This document shows positions 28,042 to 38,635 of a DNA stretch of 64,000 nt, piece after piece. This DNA is from Pseudomonas frederiksbergensis. GTDB lineage: Bacteria; Pseudomonadota; Gammaproteobacteria; Pseudomonadales; Pseudomonadaceae. A model generated the notes under the pieces. The model searched no databases. It was not told the DNA's origin and saw only the letters and a program-made list of their open reading frames with translations. How positions within the stretch are numbered: the stretch's first letter is position 1; each line of letters opens with the position of its first letter. The DNA lies in contig NZ_MOBR01000008.1 in the NCBI RefSeq assembly GCF_003732705.1, positions 62,001 to 126,000 of the forward strand, in the 5' to 3' direction. The translations under genes were made by a program, and so were the position numbers.

Positions 28042-30915
28042 TCAGCGGTAATCGTCTACCGGCACACACGCGCAAAACAGGTTGCGGTCGCCGTAGACGT
28101 TATCCACCCGGTTCACCGCCGGCCAATATTTGTGGGCCTTGGTGTGCGCATCCGGCGTCACGGCTTGCTCGATGCTGTAAGGCCGCTCCCACACTCCGGT
28201 GATGTCGGCCAGGGTATGCGGCGCGCGTTTCAGCGGATTGTCTTCCGGGTCCCAATTACCGTTTTGCACCTCGGTGATTTCGGCGCGGATGCTGAGCATT
28301 GCGCCGATAAAACGGTCCAGCTCAGCCTTGGATTCGCTCTCGGTCGGTTCGACCATCAGCGTCCCCGGCACCGGAAAGGACATGGTCGGAGCATGGAAGC
28401 CGTAATCCATCAGGCGCTTGGCCACGTCTTCTTCGCTGATCCCGGTCAGCACCTTGAGTGGCCGCAGATCGAGGATGCATTCGTGGGCCACCCGCTCGTT
28501 ACGCCCGGTGTAGAGCACCGGGAAGGCGCCGGACAAATGCTGCGCCAGGTAATTCGCCGCCAGAATCGCCACCTCACTGGCATCCGCCAATTGCGGCCCC
28601 ATCATGGCGATGTACATCCAGCTGATCGGCAAAATGCTCGCGCTGCCCCAAGGCGCAGCGCTGACCGCCCCGTTCTGCGGCTGCGGGCCGTCGATCGGCA
28701 CCACCGGGTGATTGGCCACGAACGGCGCCAGGTGCGCCCGCACGCCAATCGGCCCCATGCCCGGCCCGCCGCCACCGTGGGGAATGCAGAAGGTTTTGTG
28801 CAGGTTCATGTGGGACACGTCGGCGCCAATATCGGCCGGTCGCGCCAAGCCAACCTGAGCGTTGAGGTTGGCGCCATCCATGTAGACCTGGCCGCCGTGG
28901 CTGTGGATAACTTCACAGATTTCGCTGATGCCTTCCTCGTACACACCGTGGGTCGAAGGATACGTCGCCATCAGGCAAGCGAGTTTGTCCCCCGCCGCCG
29001 AGGCTTTGTCCTTCAGGTCTTCCAGATCGACGTTGCCCGCCTCATCACACTCGACGATCACCACGCGCATGCCGGCCATTTGCGCCGAGGCCGGATTGGT
29101 GCCGTGGGCCGAGGATGGAATCAGACAAATATCCCGGGCACCTTCGTGGCGGCTTTCGTGGTATTTGCGGATCGCCAGCAACCCTGCGTATTCACCCTGG
29201 GCACCGGAGTTGGGCTGCATGCAGATCGCATCAAAACCGGTAATCGCACACAGCCAGCGCTCCAGTTCCTCGATCATCAGCGCATAACCGACGGCCTGCT
29301 CTTTCGGCACAAACGGGTGCAGGTTGGCGAATTGCGGCCAAGTGATGGGGATCATCTCGCTGGTAGCGTTGAGCTTCATGGTGCAAGAGCCCAGCGGGAT
29401 CATCGACTGATTCAGCGCCAGGTCTTTGTTCTCAAGTTGCTTGAGGTAGCGCAGCATCTCGGTTTCGCTGTGATGGGCGCTGAACACCGGGTGACCCAGA
29501 TAAGGAGTGCTGCGCAGTAACCCGTCAGGAATGCCGGAAACCAGGGTTTCAGCGTCCAGTTCGTCGACGTTAAGCCCATGATCGGCGCCGAGGAAAACAT
29601 CGAACAGCTTCGCCACGGTGGTTTCATCACAGGTTTCATCCAGACTCAGACCCAATTGCCCGCGTCCGAGAATGCGCAAATTGATCTGCGCGGCCCGGGC
29701 GCTTTCGATAATCGCCGTTTGCGCGCCACCGACTTCCAGGGTCAGGGTGTCGAAAAACTGTTTGTTGAGGCGGGTAATGCCATGACGCTCAAGGCCGGCG
29801 GCGAGGATGCACGTCAACCGATGCACACGCTGGGCAATGCGTTTCAGCCCTTCCGGGCCGTGATAGACCGCATAGAAACTGGCGATATTGGCCAGCAGCA
29901 CCTGGGCGGTGCAGATGTTCGAATTGGCCTTCTCCCGGCGGATGTGTTGCTCGCGGGTTTGCAGGGCCATGCGCAAGGCAACGTTGCCACGGGCATCTTT
30001 CGATACGCCGATGATCCGTCCGGGAATCGCCCGCTTGTACTCATCGCGACTGGCGAAAAATGCCGCATGGGGTCCGCCATAACCCATGGGCACGCCAAAG
30101 CGCTGGGACGACCCGAATACCACATCGGCACCGAGTTCCCCCGGCGGCGTCAGCAACAACAGGCTCAGCAGATCGGCCGCGACACAGGCCAGGGCTTGCT
30201 GGGCATGCAGATGATCGATCAACGGCCGCAGATCGCGAATCTCGCCGTGGGTGTCGGGGTACTGCAGCAACGCACCGAATACCTGGTGCTGCTTCAAGTT
30301 ATCCACAGTGTCGATGATCAACTCGAAACCGAAGCCTTCGGCACGGGTCTGGACCACGGAAATGGTTTGCGGGTGGCAGTTCTGATCGACGAAAAACAGG
30401 TTGCTCTTGGACTTGGCGACTCGCTTGGCCAGGGCCATGGCTTCCGCCGCAGCGGTGGCTTCGTCCAGCAGCGAGGCGTTGGCCAGTTCCAGACCCGTGA
30501 GGTCGATGGTCAGTTGCTGGAAATTGAGCAGCGCTTCGAGCCGGCCCTGGGCAATCTCCGGCTGATAAGGCGTGTACGCGGTGTACCAACCGGGATTTTC
30601 CAGCACATTGCGCAGGATGACCGTCGGCGTGAGGGTGCCGTGGTAACCCATGCCGATCAGGCTGGTCCAGACCTGATTCTGTTCGGCATAGCCGCGCAGT
30701 TTGGCCAGCGCGGCTTCTTCATCGAGGGCCGGCGGCAAGTCCAGTTCCCGGTTAAGGCGAATACCTGGCGGCACGGTATGCTCGATCAACTCGACCCGAA
30801 TGCCAAGACCAAGGCTGTCGAGCATCGCCTGCTGCTCGGCGGCATCGGGCCCCAGGTGGCGGCGCAGGAAGGCATTCGGATCGCGTAACTGGCTCAAGGA
30901 CGGCAACTGGGACAT
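28042..30915 (-). CDS. gcvP: Glycine dehydrogenase (decarboxylating), P-protein
   Basis: This 957-residue PLP enzyme is the P-protein of the glycine cleavage system; it decarboxylates glycine and passes aminomethyl to lipoyl-GcvH. Both halves of the fused alpha/beta protein are present. The cofactor Lys lies in [14 protein letters not shown] near residue 705. The length is normal for proteobacterial GcvP. Unlike the usual gcvT-H-P operon, a plus-strand gene separates it from gcvH, so it must have its own promoter upstream of 30915. Confidence 0.96.
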   Translation of the reverse strand: MSQLPSLSQLRDPNAFLRRHLGPDAAEQQAMLDSLGLGIRVELIEHTVPPGIRLNRELDLPPALDEEAALAKLRGYAEQNQVWTSLIGMGYHGTLTPTVILRNVLENPGWYTAYTPYQPEIAQGRLEALLNFQQLTIDLTGLELANASLLDEATAAAEAMALAKRVAKSKSNLFFVDQNCHPQTISVVQTRAEGFGFELIIDTVDNLKQHQVFGALLQYPDTHGEIRDLRPLIDHLHAQQALACVAADLLSLLLLTPPGELGADVVFGSSQRFGVPMGYGGPHAAFFASRDEYKRAIPGRIIGVSKDARGNVALRMALQTREQHIRREKANSNICTAQVLLANIASFYAVYHGPEGLKRIAQRVHRLTCILAAGLERHGITRLNKQFFDTLTLEVGGAQTAIIESARAAQINLRILGRGQLGLSLDETCDETTVAKLFDVFLGADHGLNVDELDAETLVSGIPDGLLRSTPYLGHPVFSAHHSETEMLRYLKQLENKDLALNQSMIPLGSCTMKLNATSEMIPITWPQFANLHPFVPKEQAVGYALMIEELERWLCAITGFDAICMQPNSGAQGEYAGLLAIRKYHESRHEGARDICLIPSSAHGTNPASAQMAGMRVVIVECDEAGNVDLEDLKDKASAAGDKLACLMATYPSTHGVYEEGISEICEVIHSHGGQVYMDGANLNAQVGLARPADIGADVSHMNLHKTFCIPHGGGGPGMGPIGVRAHLAPFVANHPVVPIDGPQPQNGAVSAAPWGSASILPISWMYIAMMGPQLADASEVAILAANYLAQHLSGAFPVLYTGRNERVAHECILDLRPLKVLTGISEEDVAKRLMDYGFHAPTMSFPVPGTLMVEPTESESKAELDRFIGAMLSIRAEITEVQNGNWDPEDNPLKRAPHTLADITGVWERPYSIEQAVTPDAHTKAHKYWPAVNRVDNVYGDRNLFCACVPVDDYR

Positions 30916-31069
30916 GACGGGCTCTCTCTTGACTGGCGCTCAACGTCGATGCAACACGGTCAAACCAGCATAGCAGCCGATACCCGAGCGGATGGCGTGG
31001 CGCCTTCGCTCAATCCCGATCATCATGTTCGGCGTCTACTTAACGTCCGCTATCGGGTGTCTATTATTT

Positions 31070-32197
31070 ATGAGCCAACTGCCATTTCTGCCGTTTTCCA
31101 AACCCGTCATCGATGAGGCCACGATTGCAGCGGTCGGCGACGTGCTGCGTTCGGGCTGGATCACCAGTGGCCCCAAGGTCCAGACCTTTGAGGCGCAACT
31201 GTCAGAGTTCTTTGGCGGGCGCCCGGTGCGCACCTTCAACTCCGGCACCTGCACCATGGAAATCGCCCTGCGCATTGCCGGCATCGGGCCGGGCGATGAA
31301 GTGATCACCACACCGATTTCCTGGGTCGCCACCGCCAACGTGATTCTGGAAGTCGGCGCCACGCCCGTGTTTGCCGACATCGACCCGGTCACCCGCAACA
31401 TCGACCTGGATCAACTGGAAGCGGCGATCACCCCGCGCACCAAGGCAATCATCCCGGTGTACCTCGCCGGTTTGCCGGTGGACATGAATCGCCTATATGC
31501 CATCGCCAAAAAACACGGACTGCGGATTGTCGAAGACGCCGCGCAAGCCTTGGGTTCGAGCTGGAACGGCCAACGCATCGGCGCCACCGGTGATTTCGTG
31601 TCGTTCAGTTTTCAGGCCAACAAGAACGTCACGTCCTCAGAGGGCGGTTGCCTGGTGCTGAACACGCCTGAAGAGGTACGACTGGCGGAGAAGTACCGTT
31701 TGCAAGGCGTTACCCGCACTGGCTTCGATGGTCTGGACGTGGATGTGCTGGGCGGCAAGTTCAACATGACGGATGTCGCGGCGGCCATTGGTTTGGGGCA
31801 ATTCGCGCATATCGAGGCCATCACGGCTCATCGTCGTGAGCTGGCGCGGCATTATTTCGCATGTTTTGGTGACGATTTCGAAGCGCAGTACGGGGCGCAA
31901 CTGCCGCCGGCGGATTTCGTGAACAGCAACTGGCATTTGTTTCAGTTGGTATTGCCGGAGCGTAAGCCACGGGCGATGTTCATGGAGCAGATGCAGGCAC
32001 TGGGTGTCGGCATCGGTTATCACTACCCGCCGATTCACTTGCTGAGTCTTTACCGCGAACGCGGCTTCAAAGAGGGGATGTTCCCGGTGGCCGAACGGGT
32101 CGGTCGCCTGATTGTTTCGTTGCCGATGTTTACCACCATGAGCAAGGCGGATGTCGAGCGGTCGGTGGCCGCAGTGAAGTCCGTTCTAAAATCATAA
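31070..32197 (+). CDS. DegT/DnrJ/EryC1/StrS-family aminotransferase
   Basis: This 375-residue PLP enzyme of the sugar-aminotransferase family carries FNSGTCTMEIALRIAGIGPGDEVITTP, EDAAQALGSSWNG and the Schiff-base Lys185 in FSFQANKNVTSSEGG. Members transaminate keto-sugar nucleotides, for example ArnB making UDP-4-amino-4-deoxy-arabinose. No partner sugar gene is in this window, so the substrate is unknown. The start is set at 31070 (MSQLPFLPFSKPVIDE); the Shine-Dalgarno is weak. It lies between gcvP and gcvH on the opposite strand. Confidence 0.88.
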   Translation: MSQLPFLPFSKPVIDEATIAAVGDVLRSGWITSGPKVQTFEAQLSEFFGGRPVRTFNSGTCTMEIALRIAGIGPGDEVITTPISWVATANVILEVGATPVFADIDPVTRNIDLDQLEAAITPRTKAIIPVYLAGLPVDMNRLYAIAKKHGLRIVEDAAQALGSSWNGQRIGATGDFVSFSFQANKNVTSSEGGCLVLNTPEEVRLAEKYRLQGVTRTGFDGLDVDVLGGKFNMTDVAAAIGLGQFAHIEAITAHRRELARHYFACFGDDFEAQYGAQLPPADFVNSNWHLFQLVLPERKPRAMFMEQMQALGVGIGYHYPPIHLLSLYRERGFKEGMFPVAERVGRLIVSLPMFTTMSKADVERSVAAVKSVLKS

Positions 32198-32201
32198 AAA
32201 C

Positions 32202-32297
32202 CTGTGGGAGCGAGCCTGCTCGCGAAAACGGAGTGTCAGTCGAAATAAATGTTGACTGACACAACGCTTTCGCGAGCAGGCTCGCTCCCACATGGGT
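32202..32297. repeat. REP pair, GAGCCTGCTCGCGA subtype
   Basis: CTGTGGGAGCGAGCCTGCTCGCGAAA and its inverse TTTCGCGAGCAGGCTCGCTCCCACA lie head-to-head with a ~44-bp spacer between the convergent aminotransferase and gcvH genes. Confidence 0.85.
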
Positions 32298-32312
32298 TTC
32301 GCAAGGCTTGGG

Positions 32313-32696
32313 TTATTCGCCGATAGCGCCTTTGTAGCCTGCTGCGTCGAGCAGCTTGTCCAACTCAGCTTTGTCGCTTGGCTTGATCTTGAAGATCCAG
32401 GCACCGTACGGGTCGGTGTTGAGCAGTTCAGGCGAACCGCTCAGGTCTTCGTTGATCGCGATCACTTCACCGCTAATCGGGGAGTAGATGTCGGAGGCGG
32501 CTTTAACCGACTCAACTACACCGGCTTGATCGCCAGCGGCAAAGGTTTTGCCGATTTCAGTCAGCTCGACAAACACCACGTCGCCCAAGGCTTCCTGAGC
32601 GTGATCGCTGATGCCCACGGTGACGGAGCCATCGGCTTCCAGACGCGCCCATTCGTGACTTTCGGCAAAACGCAGGTCGGCAGGGATATCGCTCAT
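32313..32696 (-). CDS. gcvH: Glycine cleavage system H protein
   Basis: This 127-residue lipoyl carrier has the lipoylation Lys65 in [10 protein letters not shown]. It shuttles the aminomethyl group between GcvP, GcvT and lipoamide dehydrogenase. The start [16 protein letters not shown] at 32696 follows GAGGACACAGAAC. It is 51 bp downstream of gcvT in the same operon. Confidence 0.96.
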   Translation of the reverse strand: MSDIPADLRFAESHEWARLEADGSVTVGISDHAQEALGDVVFVELTEIGKTFAAGDQAGVVESVKAASDIYSPISGEVIAINEDLSGSPELLNTDPYGAWIFKIKPSDKAELDKLLDAAGYKGAIGE

Positions 32697-32747
32697 GTTC
32701 TGTGTCCTCAAGAAAAATGTCAGCGGTCGTTGCCCGCCAGAAAAGGG

Positions 32748-33830
32748 TTAGATCAAAGTTTTGCCATGGCGTACGAAGGTCGGTTTGACCACTCGGACCG
32801 GGTACCACTTGCCACGGATTTCCACTTCTGCGCGGTCGGCGGTCGCCATCGGCACGCGCGCCAGTGCAATCGACTTGCTAAGCGTAGGAGAGAAACTACC
32901 ACTGGTGATCTCCCCTTCGCCAACATTGGCGATACGGACGACTTGATGAGCGCGCAAAACCCCACGCTCTTCAAGAACCAGACCGACCAGTTTGTGCTGT
33001 ACGCCACCGGCCCGTTCGGCGTCCAGGGCAGTGCGACCGATGAACTGGCGAGTGGCCGGTTCCCAGGCAATGCTCCAGGCCATATTGGAAGCCAGCGGTG
33101 AGACATCTTGATGAATGTCCTGACCGTAGAGGTTCATCCCGGCTTCGACACGCAAGGTGTCCCGGGCGCCAAGACCGATGGGCGAGATGCCTGCACCGAC
33201 CAGATCGTTGAAGAAACCGGGCGCCTGATCGGCTGGCAAGACGATTTCCAGGCCATCTTCACCGGTATAACCGGTGCGTGCGATAAACCAGTCGCCATCG
33301 AACTGACCTTCGAAAGGTTTGAGTATCTGGATGAGGTTGCCGCGGGACTGCGTGACCAGTTCGGCGATCTTGTGCCGGGCCTGAGGACCTTGAATGGCCA
33401 GCATCGCCAACTCTGAGCGCTCATTGAGTCGCACATCGAAGCCGTCGAGATGAGCCTGCATCCAGGCCAGGTCCTGATTCCGGGTGGACGCGTTGACCAC
33501 CAGCCGATAGCCGTCTTCGAGACGGTAGACGAGCATGTCGTCGACGATGCCGCCGCGCTCGTTGAGCATGGTGCTGTACAAGGCACGGCCGGGGTTGTGC
33601 AGGCGTTCGACGTCATTGGCCAGTAAATGCTGGAGCCAGGCCTTGGCCTGGGGGCCGTCGACATCGATCACGGTCATGTGGGATACATCGAAAACCCCGC
33701 AATCGCGGCGCACCTGATGGTGTTCCTCGACCTGCGAGCCGTAATGCAGTGGCATATCCCAACCGCCAAAATCGACCATCTTCGCGCCGAGGGCGAGATG
33801 AAGGTCATACAGAGGCGTACGCTGTCCCAT
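32748..33830 (-). CDS. gcvT: Aminomethyltransferase (glycine cleavage T protein)
   Basis: This 360-residue folate-binding protein transfers methylene from lipoyl-GcvH to tetrahydrofolate. Family segments include TPLYDLHLALGAKMVDFGGWDMPLHY, DVSHMTVIDVDG, ARTGYTGEDGLEI and GLGARDTLRVEAGMNLYG. AAGGAGAAACCC precedes the ATG. The 156-bp region upstream, to the iron permease gene, shows no glycine riboswitch signature. Confidence 0.95.
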   Translation of the reverse strand: MGQRTPLYDLHLALGAKMVDFGGWDMPLHYGSQVEEHHQVRRDCGVFDVSHMTVIDVDGPQAKAWLQHLLANDVERLHNPGRALYSTMLNERGGIVDDMLVYRLEDGYRLVVNASTRNQDLAWMQAHLDGFDVRLNERSELAMLAIQGPQARHKIAELVTQSRGNLIQILKPFEGQFDGDWFIARTGYTGEDGLEIVLPADQAPGFFNDLVGAGISPIGLGARDTLRVEAGMNLYGQDIHQDVSPLASNMAWSIAWEPATRQFIGRTALDAERAGGVQHKLVGLVLEERGVLRAHQVVRIANVGEGEITSGSFSPTLSKSIALARVPMATADRAEVEIRGKWYPVRVVKPTFVRHGKTLI

Positions 33831-33986
33831 GGGTTTCTCCTTCCGGGCGTGGCGAAGGTGCGGACAAGCACTGCACGGGGTGAAAGCCTTGAATTAGAAG
33901 GCCTTCAGCCGATTTCAGCTACTTGATCTATCAGACGGACCGCACCGAATGCCGCGCATTGTAGCCGCAAGGTGTAGGACTGGCAC

Positions 33987-35585
33987 CTAGGCGTTTCGAT
34001 GCGCCGAACGTCGAATCAATCCGATGACCGGTAATAGCCCGACCAAAACCAGGGTCAGCGCCGGCAACGACGCCCTCGCCCACTCACCTTCACTGGTCAT
34101 TTCAAAGATGCGCACCGCCAGCGTGTCCCAGCCAAACGGGCGCATCAGCAGGGTCGCGGGCATTTCCTTGAGCACATCGACGAACACCAGCAACGCCGCG
34201 CTCAAGGTGCCTGGCAGCAAAAGCGGCAGATACACTTTGAAAAACAGTCGTGGCCCACTGACCCCAAGGCTACGTGCTGCTTCGGGCAAAGAAGGCCGTA
34301 TTCGCGCCAGACTGTTTTCCAGCGGACCGTAAGCCACCGCTATGAAGCGCACCAGATAAGCCAAGATCAGTGCCGACAGACTGCCCAGCAGTATCGGTTT
34401 ACCCCACAGCGGGACCACAAGTTCGCGATCCAGATAACTGAACGCCAGCATGATCGACACCGCCAGCACCGAGCCGGGCAAGGCGTAGCCGAGGTTGGCC
34501 AGACTGACGCCGGAGCGGATCACCCGGGTCGGCGCCAGGCGTCGGGCAAACGCCAGCAGCAAGGCAACGCTGACGGTGATCAGCGCCGCCATGCCGCCCA
34601 GGTACAGGGTGTGGATGATCAATCCGGCGTAACGCTCATCCAGATCGAAGCGCCCGCGCTGCCAGAACCACACCACCAGTTGCAGCATCGGAATGACGAA
34701 CGCGCAGGCGAATACCAACCCGCACCAACTCATCGCCGCCAACGCCTTGATGCCGCGCAGGTGATACAGCGCCTTGACCCGTGGCCGCTCGTTGCTGGCC
34801 CGATTGGCCCCCCGGGCGCGGCGCTCGCCGTACAGCACGACCATCACCACCAGCAGCAACAGACTGGCCAGTTGCGCGGCAGTCGAGAGGCTGAAAAAGC
34901 CGTACCAGGTCTTGTAGATGGCGGTGGTGAAGGTGTCGAAGTTGAACACCGACACCGCACCGAAATCCGCCAGGGTTTCCATCAACGCCAATGCCACGCC
35001 AGCACCGATGGCCGGGCGCGCCATGGGCAGCGCCACGCGCCAGAACGCTTGCCACGGGGATTGTCCAAGGACTCGAGCAGCTTCCATCAGGCCTTTGCCT
35101 TGGGCCAGGAAAGCGCTGCGCGCCAACAGATAAACGTAAGGGTAGAACACCAGCACCAGCACGAGGATCACGCCGCCGGTGGAGCGCACTCGCGGCAAGC
35201 GCAGCCCGGTGCCGAACCATTCGCGCATAAGGGTTTGCACGGGGCCGGCGAAATCCAGCAGGCCGACGAAGACGAACGCCAGCACGTAGGCGGGAATGGC
35301 GAACGGCAGCATCAACGCCCAGTCCAGCCAGCGCCGGCCGGGGAATTCGCAGAGGCTGGTGAGCCACGCCAGGCTGACGCCCAGCAACGTCACACCGATA
35401 CCGACGCCGAGCACCAGCGTCAGGGTGTTGCCCAGCAGGCGTGGCATCTGGGTGTCCCAGAGGTGGGACCAGATTTGTTGATCGATGGTTTGCCAGGAGA
35501 AAAACAACACGCTCAGGGGCAGCAGGACCAGCGCGGAGATGGCGAAGACCAGGGGGTACCAGCGGCGTTGGGCGGGGTGGGCCAA
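33987..35585 (-). CDS. Iron(III) ABC transporter permease (FbpB/SfuB-like)
   Basis: This 532-residue inner-membrane protein is made of two tandem permease halves with about 12 hydrophobic segments. Each half has an EAA loop (MEAARVLGQSPWQAFWRVALPMARP; LPEAARSLGVSGPRLFFKVYLPLLLPG). It moves ferric iron delivered by the binding protein encoded at 35717. No cognate ATPase gene is present nearby. Confidence 0.9.
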   Translation of the reverse strand: MAHPAQRRWYPLVFAISALVLLPLSVLFFSWQTIDQQIWSHLWDTQMPRLLGNTLTLVLGVGIGVTLLGVSLAWLTSLCEFPGRRWLDWALMLPFAIPAYVLAFVFVGLLDFAGPVQTLMREWFGTGLRLPRVRSTGGVILVLVLVFYPYVYLLARSAFLAQGKGLMEAARVLGQSPWQAFWRVALPMARPAIGAGVALALMETLADFGAVSVFNFDTFTTAIYKTWYGFFSLSTAAQLASLLLLVVMVVLYGERRARGANRASNERPRVKALYHLRGIKALAAMSWCGLVFACAFVIPMLQLVVWFWQRGRFDLDERYAGLIIHTLYLGGMAALITVSVALLLAFARRLAPTRVIRSGVSLANLGYALPGSVLAVSIMLAFSYLDRELVVPLWGKPILLGSLSALILAYLVRFIAVAYGPLENSLARIRPSLPEAARSLGVSGPRLFFKVYLPLLLPGTLSAALLVFVDVLKEMPATLLMRPFGWDTLAVRIFEMTSEGEWARASLPALTLVLVGLLPVIGLIRRSAHRNA

Positions 35586-35603
35586 GGAAAACTCTCGTTA
35601 AAT

Positions 35604-35708
35604 GATTGTGCCCACGCTCTGCGTGGGCACACATCTTGTGACGCTCTGCGTAACGCTTCGACGCGGAGCGTCGGGGGATGCATTCCCACGCTGAGCGTGG
35701 GAACGATC
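35604..35708. repeat. 105-bp three-hairpin repeat, copy 4 (divergent)
   Basis: The left arm (GATTGTGCCCACGCTCTGCGTGGGC) has drifted from the other copies but keeps its hairpin by compensatory change. The central CGCTCTGCGT/ACGCGGAGCG hairpin is also kept, and the right arm GAGCGTGGGAACGATC is intact. It lies between the iron-binding protein and permease genes, inside an apparent operon. Confidence 0.8.
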
Positions 35709-35716
35709 AGCTCCGG

Positions 35717-36721
35717 TCAGTTCCAACCCGCCCGATCCATCATGCGAATCGCTTCCGCCTGACGCTTGCCGGCAATTTCCACGGGCAGCGTATCGGCGAC
35801 AAACTTGCCCCAGCTCGCCACTTCCGCAGAAGGTGCAACCGCCGGGTTGGCCGGGAATTCCTGGTTCACGTCGGCGAATATCTTCTGTGCTTCCGGCGTG
35901 GTCATCCACTCCACCAAGGCTTTGGCCGCTTCCGGGTGCGGTGCATGCTTGGTCAGGCCGATGCCCGACAGGTTGACGTGCACGCCACGGTCGCCCTGAT
36001 TCGGCCAGAACAGCTTCACCGCCAGATCCGGCTTCTGCTTGTGCAGGCGACCGTAGTAGTAGGTGTTGACGATGCCGACGTCGCACTGCCCGGCATTGAT
36101 CGCTTCCAGCACCGCGATGTCATCAGAGAAAACGTCAGTGGACAGGTTACTCACCCAGCCCTTGAGGATCTGCTCGGTTTTATCGGCGCCGTGGACTTCG
36201 ATCATGGTGGCAGTCAGTGACTGGTTGTAGACCTTCTTCGCCGTGCGCAGGCACAGACGACCTTCCCAGTTCTTGTCGGCCAGGCCTTCGTACGTGGTCA
36301 GCTCACCGGGCTTCACGCGGTCAGTGGAATAGGCGATGGTCCGCGCCCGCAGGCTCAGGCCAGTCCAGGCATGCGCCGACGAGCGATATTGCAGCGGGAT
36401 GTTGGCGTCGATGGTTTTCGAGGTGAACGGCTGGAGAATGCCCATCTGCTCGGCCTGCCAGAGGTTGCCGGCATCGACGGTGAGCAGAAGGTCGGCGGTG
36501 GCGTTTTCGCCCTCGGCCTTGATGCGCTGCATCAGCGGCGCTTCCTTGTCGGTGATGAACTTCACCTGCACGCCGGTTTTCGCGGTGTAGGCATCGAAGA
36601 CGGGTTTGATCAGCTCATCGATACGCGAGGAGTAAACCACCACCTCGTCGGCGGCCTGGGCGGCGGTGCTGCCGATCAGGGTCAGGGCCAGCGCAGTCAA
36701 TAGACGCTTGGGTGCCAACAT
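35717..36721 (-). CDS. Periplasmic iron(III)-binding protein (FbpA/FutA-like)
   Basis: This 334-residue protein has a signal peptide ([23 protein letters not shown]) and mature start [19 protein letters not shown]. The iron-liganding tyrosine cluster NTYYYGRL lies near residue 225. It binds ferric ion in the periplasm and hands it to the permease at 33987. The start at 36721 is preferred because it yields the signal peptide directly. Confidence 0.9.
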   Translation of the reverse strand: MLAPKRLLTALALTLIGSTAAQAADEVVVYSSRIDELIKPVFDAYTAKTGVQVKFITDKEAPLMQRIKAEGENATADLLLTVDAGNLWQAEQMGILQPFTSKTIDANIPLQYRSSAHAWTGLSLRARTIAYSTDRVKPGELTTYEGLADKNWEGRLCLRTAKKVYNQSLTATMIEVHGADKTEQILKGWVSNLSTDVFSDDIAVLEAINAGQCDVGIVNTYYYGRLHKQKPDLAVKLFWPNQGDRGVHVNLSGIGLTKHAPHPEAAKALVEWMTTPEAQKIFADVNQEFPANPAVAPSAEVASWGKFVADTLPVEIAGKRQAEAIRMMDRAGWN

Positions 36722-36847
36722 GGGAGCGGTCTCTCGATTGAAAAATGAGGCCAAATGATAAGGACTCACATTTGCCTTCTCAATCGAACAGTTCGCGGAG
36801 GAGTTACCAGATGTTGCATGGTTTGAAATGGGCGGTGGATGGGCCGA

Positions 36848-36903
36848 CGCCTTCGCGGGCAAGCCTCGCTCCTACAGGGGAATGCGTTGCCCGCGAAGAG
36901 GCC
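36848..36903. repeat. REP pair with short, partly decayed second arm
   Basis: TTCGCGGGCAAGCCTCGCTCCTAC is followed 12 bp later by a reduced GTTGCCCGCGAAGAGG arm. It lies in the 201-bp gap between the iron-binding gene's start and the end of ubiI. Confidence 0.7.
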
Positions 36904-36922
36904 ATCAGCCTCAACGAAGATG

Positions 36923-38146
36923 TCAGGCCTTGGCCAACGCCGGCAAATCCCCGGTCAACCCCAGCGCTTCACGCACAAACAACGCCTTGGCCTCCGGCAG
37001 CTGCTCGACGATCTTCAACCCGGCATTACGCAACCAGCGCACCGGCAGCGGATCGGCCTGGAACAACCGTTCAAAGCCTTCCATCGCCGCCATCAACGCC
37101 AGGTTGTGCGGCATGCGCCGACGCTCGTAACGGCTGAGGACTTTGACATCCGCCAGGCGCTCGCCGCGTTCAGCCGCTTGCAGCAACACCTCGGCCAGCA
37201 CCGCCGCATCGAGGAAACCAAGGTTCACGCCCTGCCCGGCCAGCGGGTGGATGGTGTGCGCCGCATCGCCGATCAGCGCCAGGCCTTCGGCCACATAACG
37301 CTTGGCATGGCGCTGACGCAGCGGCACGCACAAGCGAGGATCGGCGCTGAGCACCGTACCCAAACGGCCCTCAAAGGCCCGTTCCAGCTCACGGCAGAAA
37401 CCTTCGTCATCCAGCGCCATCAGACGCTCGGCTTCGCTCGGCGTGGTGGACCAGACGATCGAACACCAATCCTGCTGACCATCCCGTTCCAGCGGCAAAA
37501 ACGCCAGCGGACCGTTATCGGTAAAACGCTGCCACGCCGTCATCTGATGCGATTTGGAGCTGCGCACGCTGGTCACGATTGCGTGGTGCAGGTAATCCCA
37601 CTCACGAGTGGCCACACCAGTCAGGCGCCGTACCGCCGAATTGGCGCCGTCCGCCGCAATCACCAACGGCGCGCGCAAGGTGCGGCCATCGGCCAGGGTC
37701 AGCAGCCAGTCATCGCCGGAGCGGCGCATTTGCTCCAGGCGCGCATTGGCCAGCATGCCGAGATCGCAATCGTGCAAGCGGTCGAGCAAGGCGTCCTGAA
37801 CCACACGGTTTTCGACGATATGCCCCAGCACGTCGGCGTGCACACTCGCGGCCGAGAAGTGGATCTGCCCGGTGCCGCTGCCGTCCCAGACGTGCATGTC
37901 GGTGTACGGGCTGCTGCGCCGATTGGCGATGCCGTCCCAGACGCCGAGGCGTTCAAGAATTCGCTGGCTGGCCGCCGACAAGGCGCTCACTCGCGGCTCG
38001 AAAGGCGCGGCACCGTCGAAAGGTTTGACGCTCATCGGGCTGCCGTCCAGCAGCAGGACTTCCAGCCCACTGTCCTGTAACGCCAGCGCCAGGGCGCTGC
38101 CGACCATTCCGGCCCCGACAATCAGCAGATCTGCGCGCATGTCCAT
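36923..38146 (-). CDS. ubiI: FAD-dependent ubiquinone-biosynthesis hydroxylase UbiI-like
   Basis: This 407-residue flavoprotein monooxygenase has an N-terminal dinucleotide motif (IVGAGMVGSALALAL), a middle DG motif (VIAADGANSAVRR) and the FAD motif LALIGDAAHTIHPLAGQGVNLGFLDA. It belongs to the UbiH/UbiF/UbiI family of ring hydroxylases; the position beside ubiH-pepP suggests UbiI (VisC), which hydroxylates C5. A second possible ATG is at 38140. It starts 3 bp after the thioesterase gene. Confidence 0.88.
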   Translation of the reverse strand: MDMRADLLIVGAGMVGSALALALQDSGLEVLLLDGSPMSVKPFDGAAPFEPRVSALSAASQRILERLGVWDGIANRRSSPYTDMHVWDGSGTGQIHFSAASVHADVLGHIVENRVVQDALLDRLHDCDLGMLANARLEQMRRSGDDWLLTLADGRTLRAPLVIAADGANSAVRRLTGVATREWDYLHHAIVTSVRSSKSHQMTAWQRFTDNGPLAFLPLERDGQQDWCSIVWSTTPSEAERLMALDDEGFCRELERAFEGRLGTVLSADPRLCVPLRQRHAKRYVAEGLALIGDAAHTIHPLAGQGVNLGFLDAAVLAEVLLQAAERGERLADVKVLSRYERRRMPHNLALMAAMEGFERLFQADPLPVRWLRNAGLKIVEQLPEAKALFVREALGLTGDLPALAKA

Positions 38147-38149
38147 GCT

Positions 38150-38635
38150 TTAAGCCTGTCTCGCTTGCGGCTTGAGCCGCACGTAAAGGGTTTTTTCGAC
38201 CCGCGCCACCAAGGTGCCGGCGCCGTCGTGAATATCGACCTGCAACTGTGGCAGGTATTTTTCGCCACTCGCCGTCTGCAAGCGAATCTCGTCGAGCAAG
38301 GTCTCGTCGATGTTGAAGCGGGCGAACACCGGGCCTTTGCCCGGCGCGATGAAATCGATGTCGGCCGCCTTGTCCCAGACGATGTACTGGCGTCCGAGGT
38401 TTTCCATCAGCATCAGCATGTAGAACGGATCGACCATCGCATACAGGCTGCCACCGAACTGGGTGCCAACGTAGTTGCGGTTGTACCAGCCCAGGCCCAT
38501 CGACACCTTGATGTCGCGGAAGTCATCACTGATGTGCCGCACCCGCACCCCTGCACCCAGGTACGGCGGATAGAACGTCATGACCCAGCGCATCAACCGC
38601 GCCTTGCCGAATTTTGCAGTCAGCCACTCAAGCAT
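38150..38635 (-). CDS. DUF4442/YiiD-type hotdog thioesterase
   Basis: This 161-residue single-domain protein starts MLEWLTAKFGKARLMRWVM and contains the hotdog-fold stretch NRNYVGTQFGGSLYAMVDPFYMLML. It closes with strands LVARVEKTLYVRLKPQ. It likely acts on an acyl-CoA or acyl-ACP; substrate unknown. Its start overlaps the ubiH stop by 8 bp and ubiI follows after 3 bp, so it is fully embedded in the ubi operon. Confidence 0.85.
   Translation of the reverse strand: MLEWLTAKFGKARLMRWVMTFYPPYLGAGVRVRHISDDFRDIKVSMGLGWYNRNYVGTQFGGSLYAMVDPFYMLMLMENLGRQYIVWDKAADIDFIAPGKGPVFARFNIDETLLDEIRLQTASGEKYLPQLQVDIHDGAGTLVARVEKTLYVRLKPQARQA

Noticed and set aside
33831..33986. Possible glycine riboswitch upstream of gcvT
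   Set aside because: The region lacks the conserved glycine-aptamer core and tandem aptamer layout; nothing more than a short leader can be supported.
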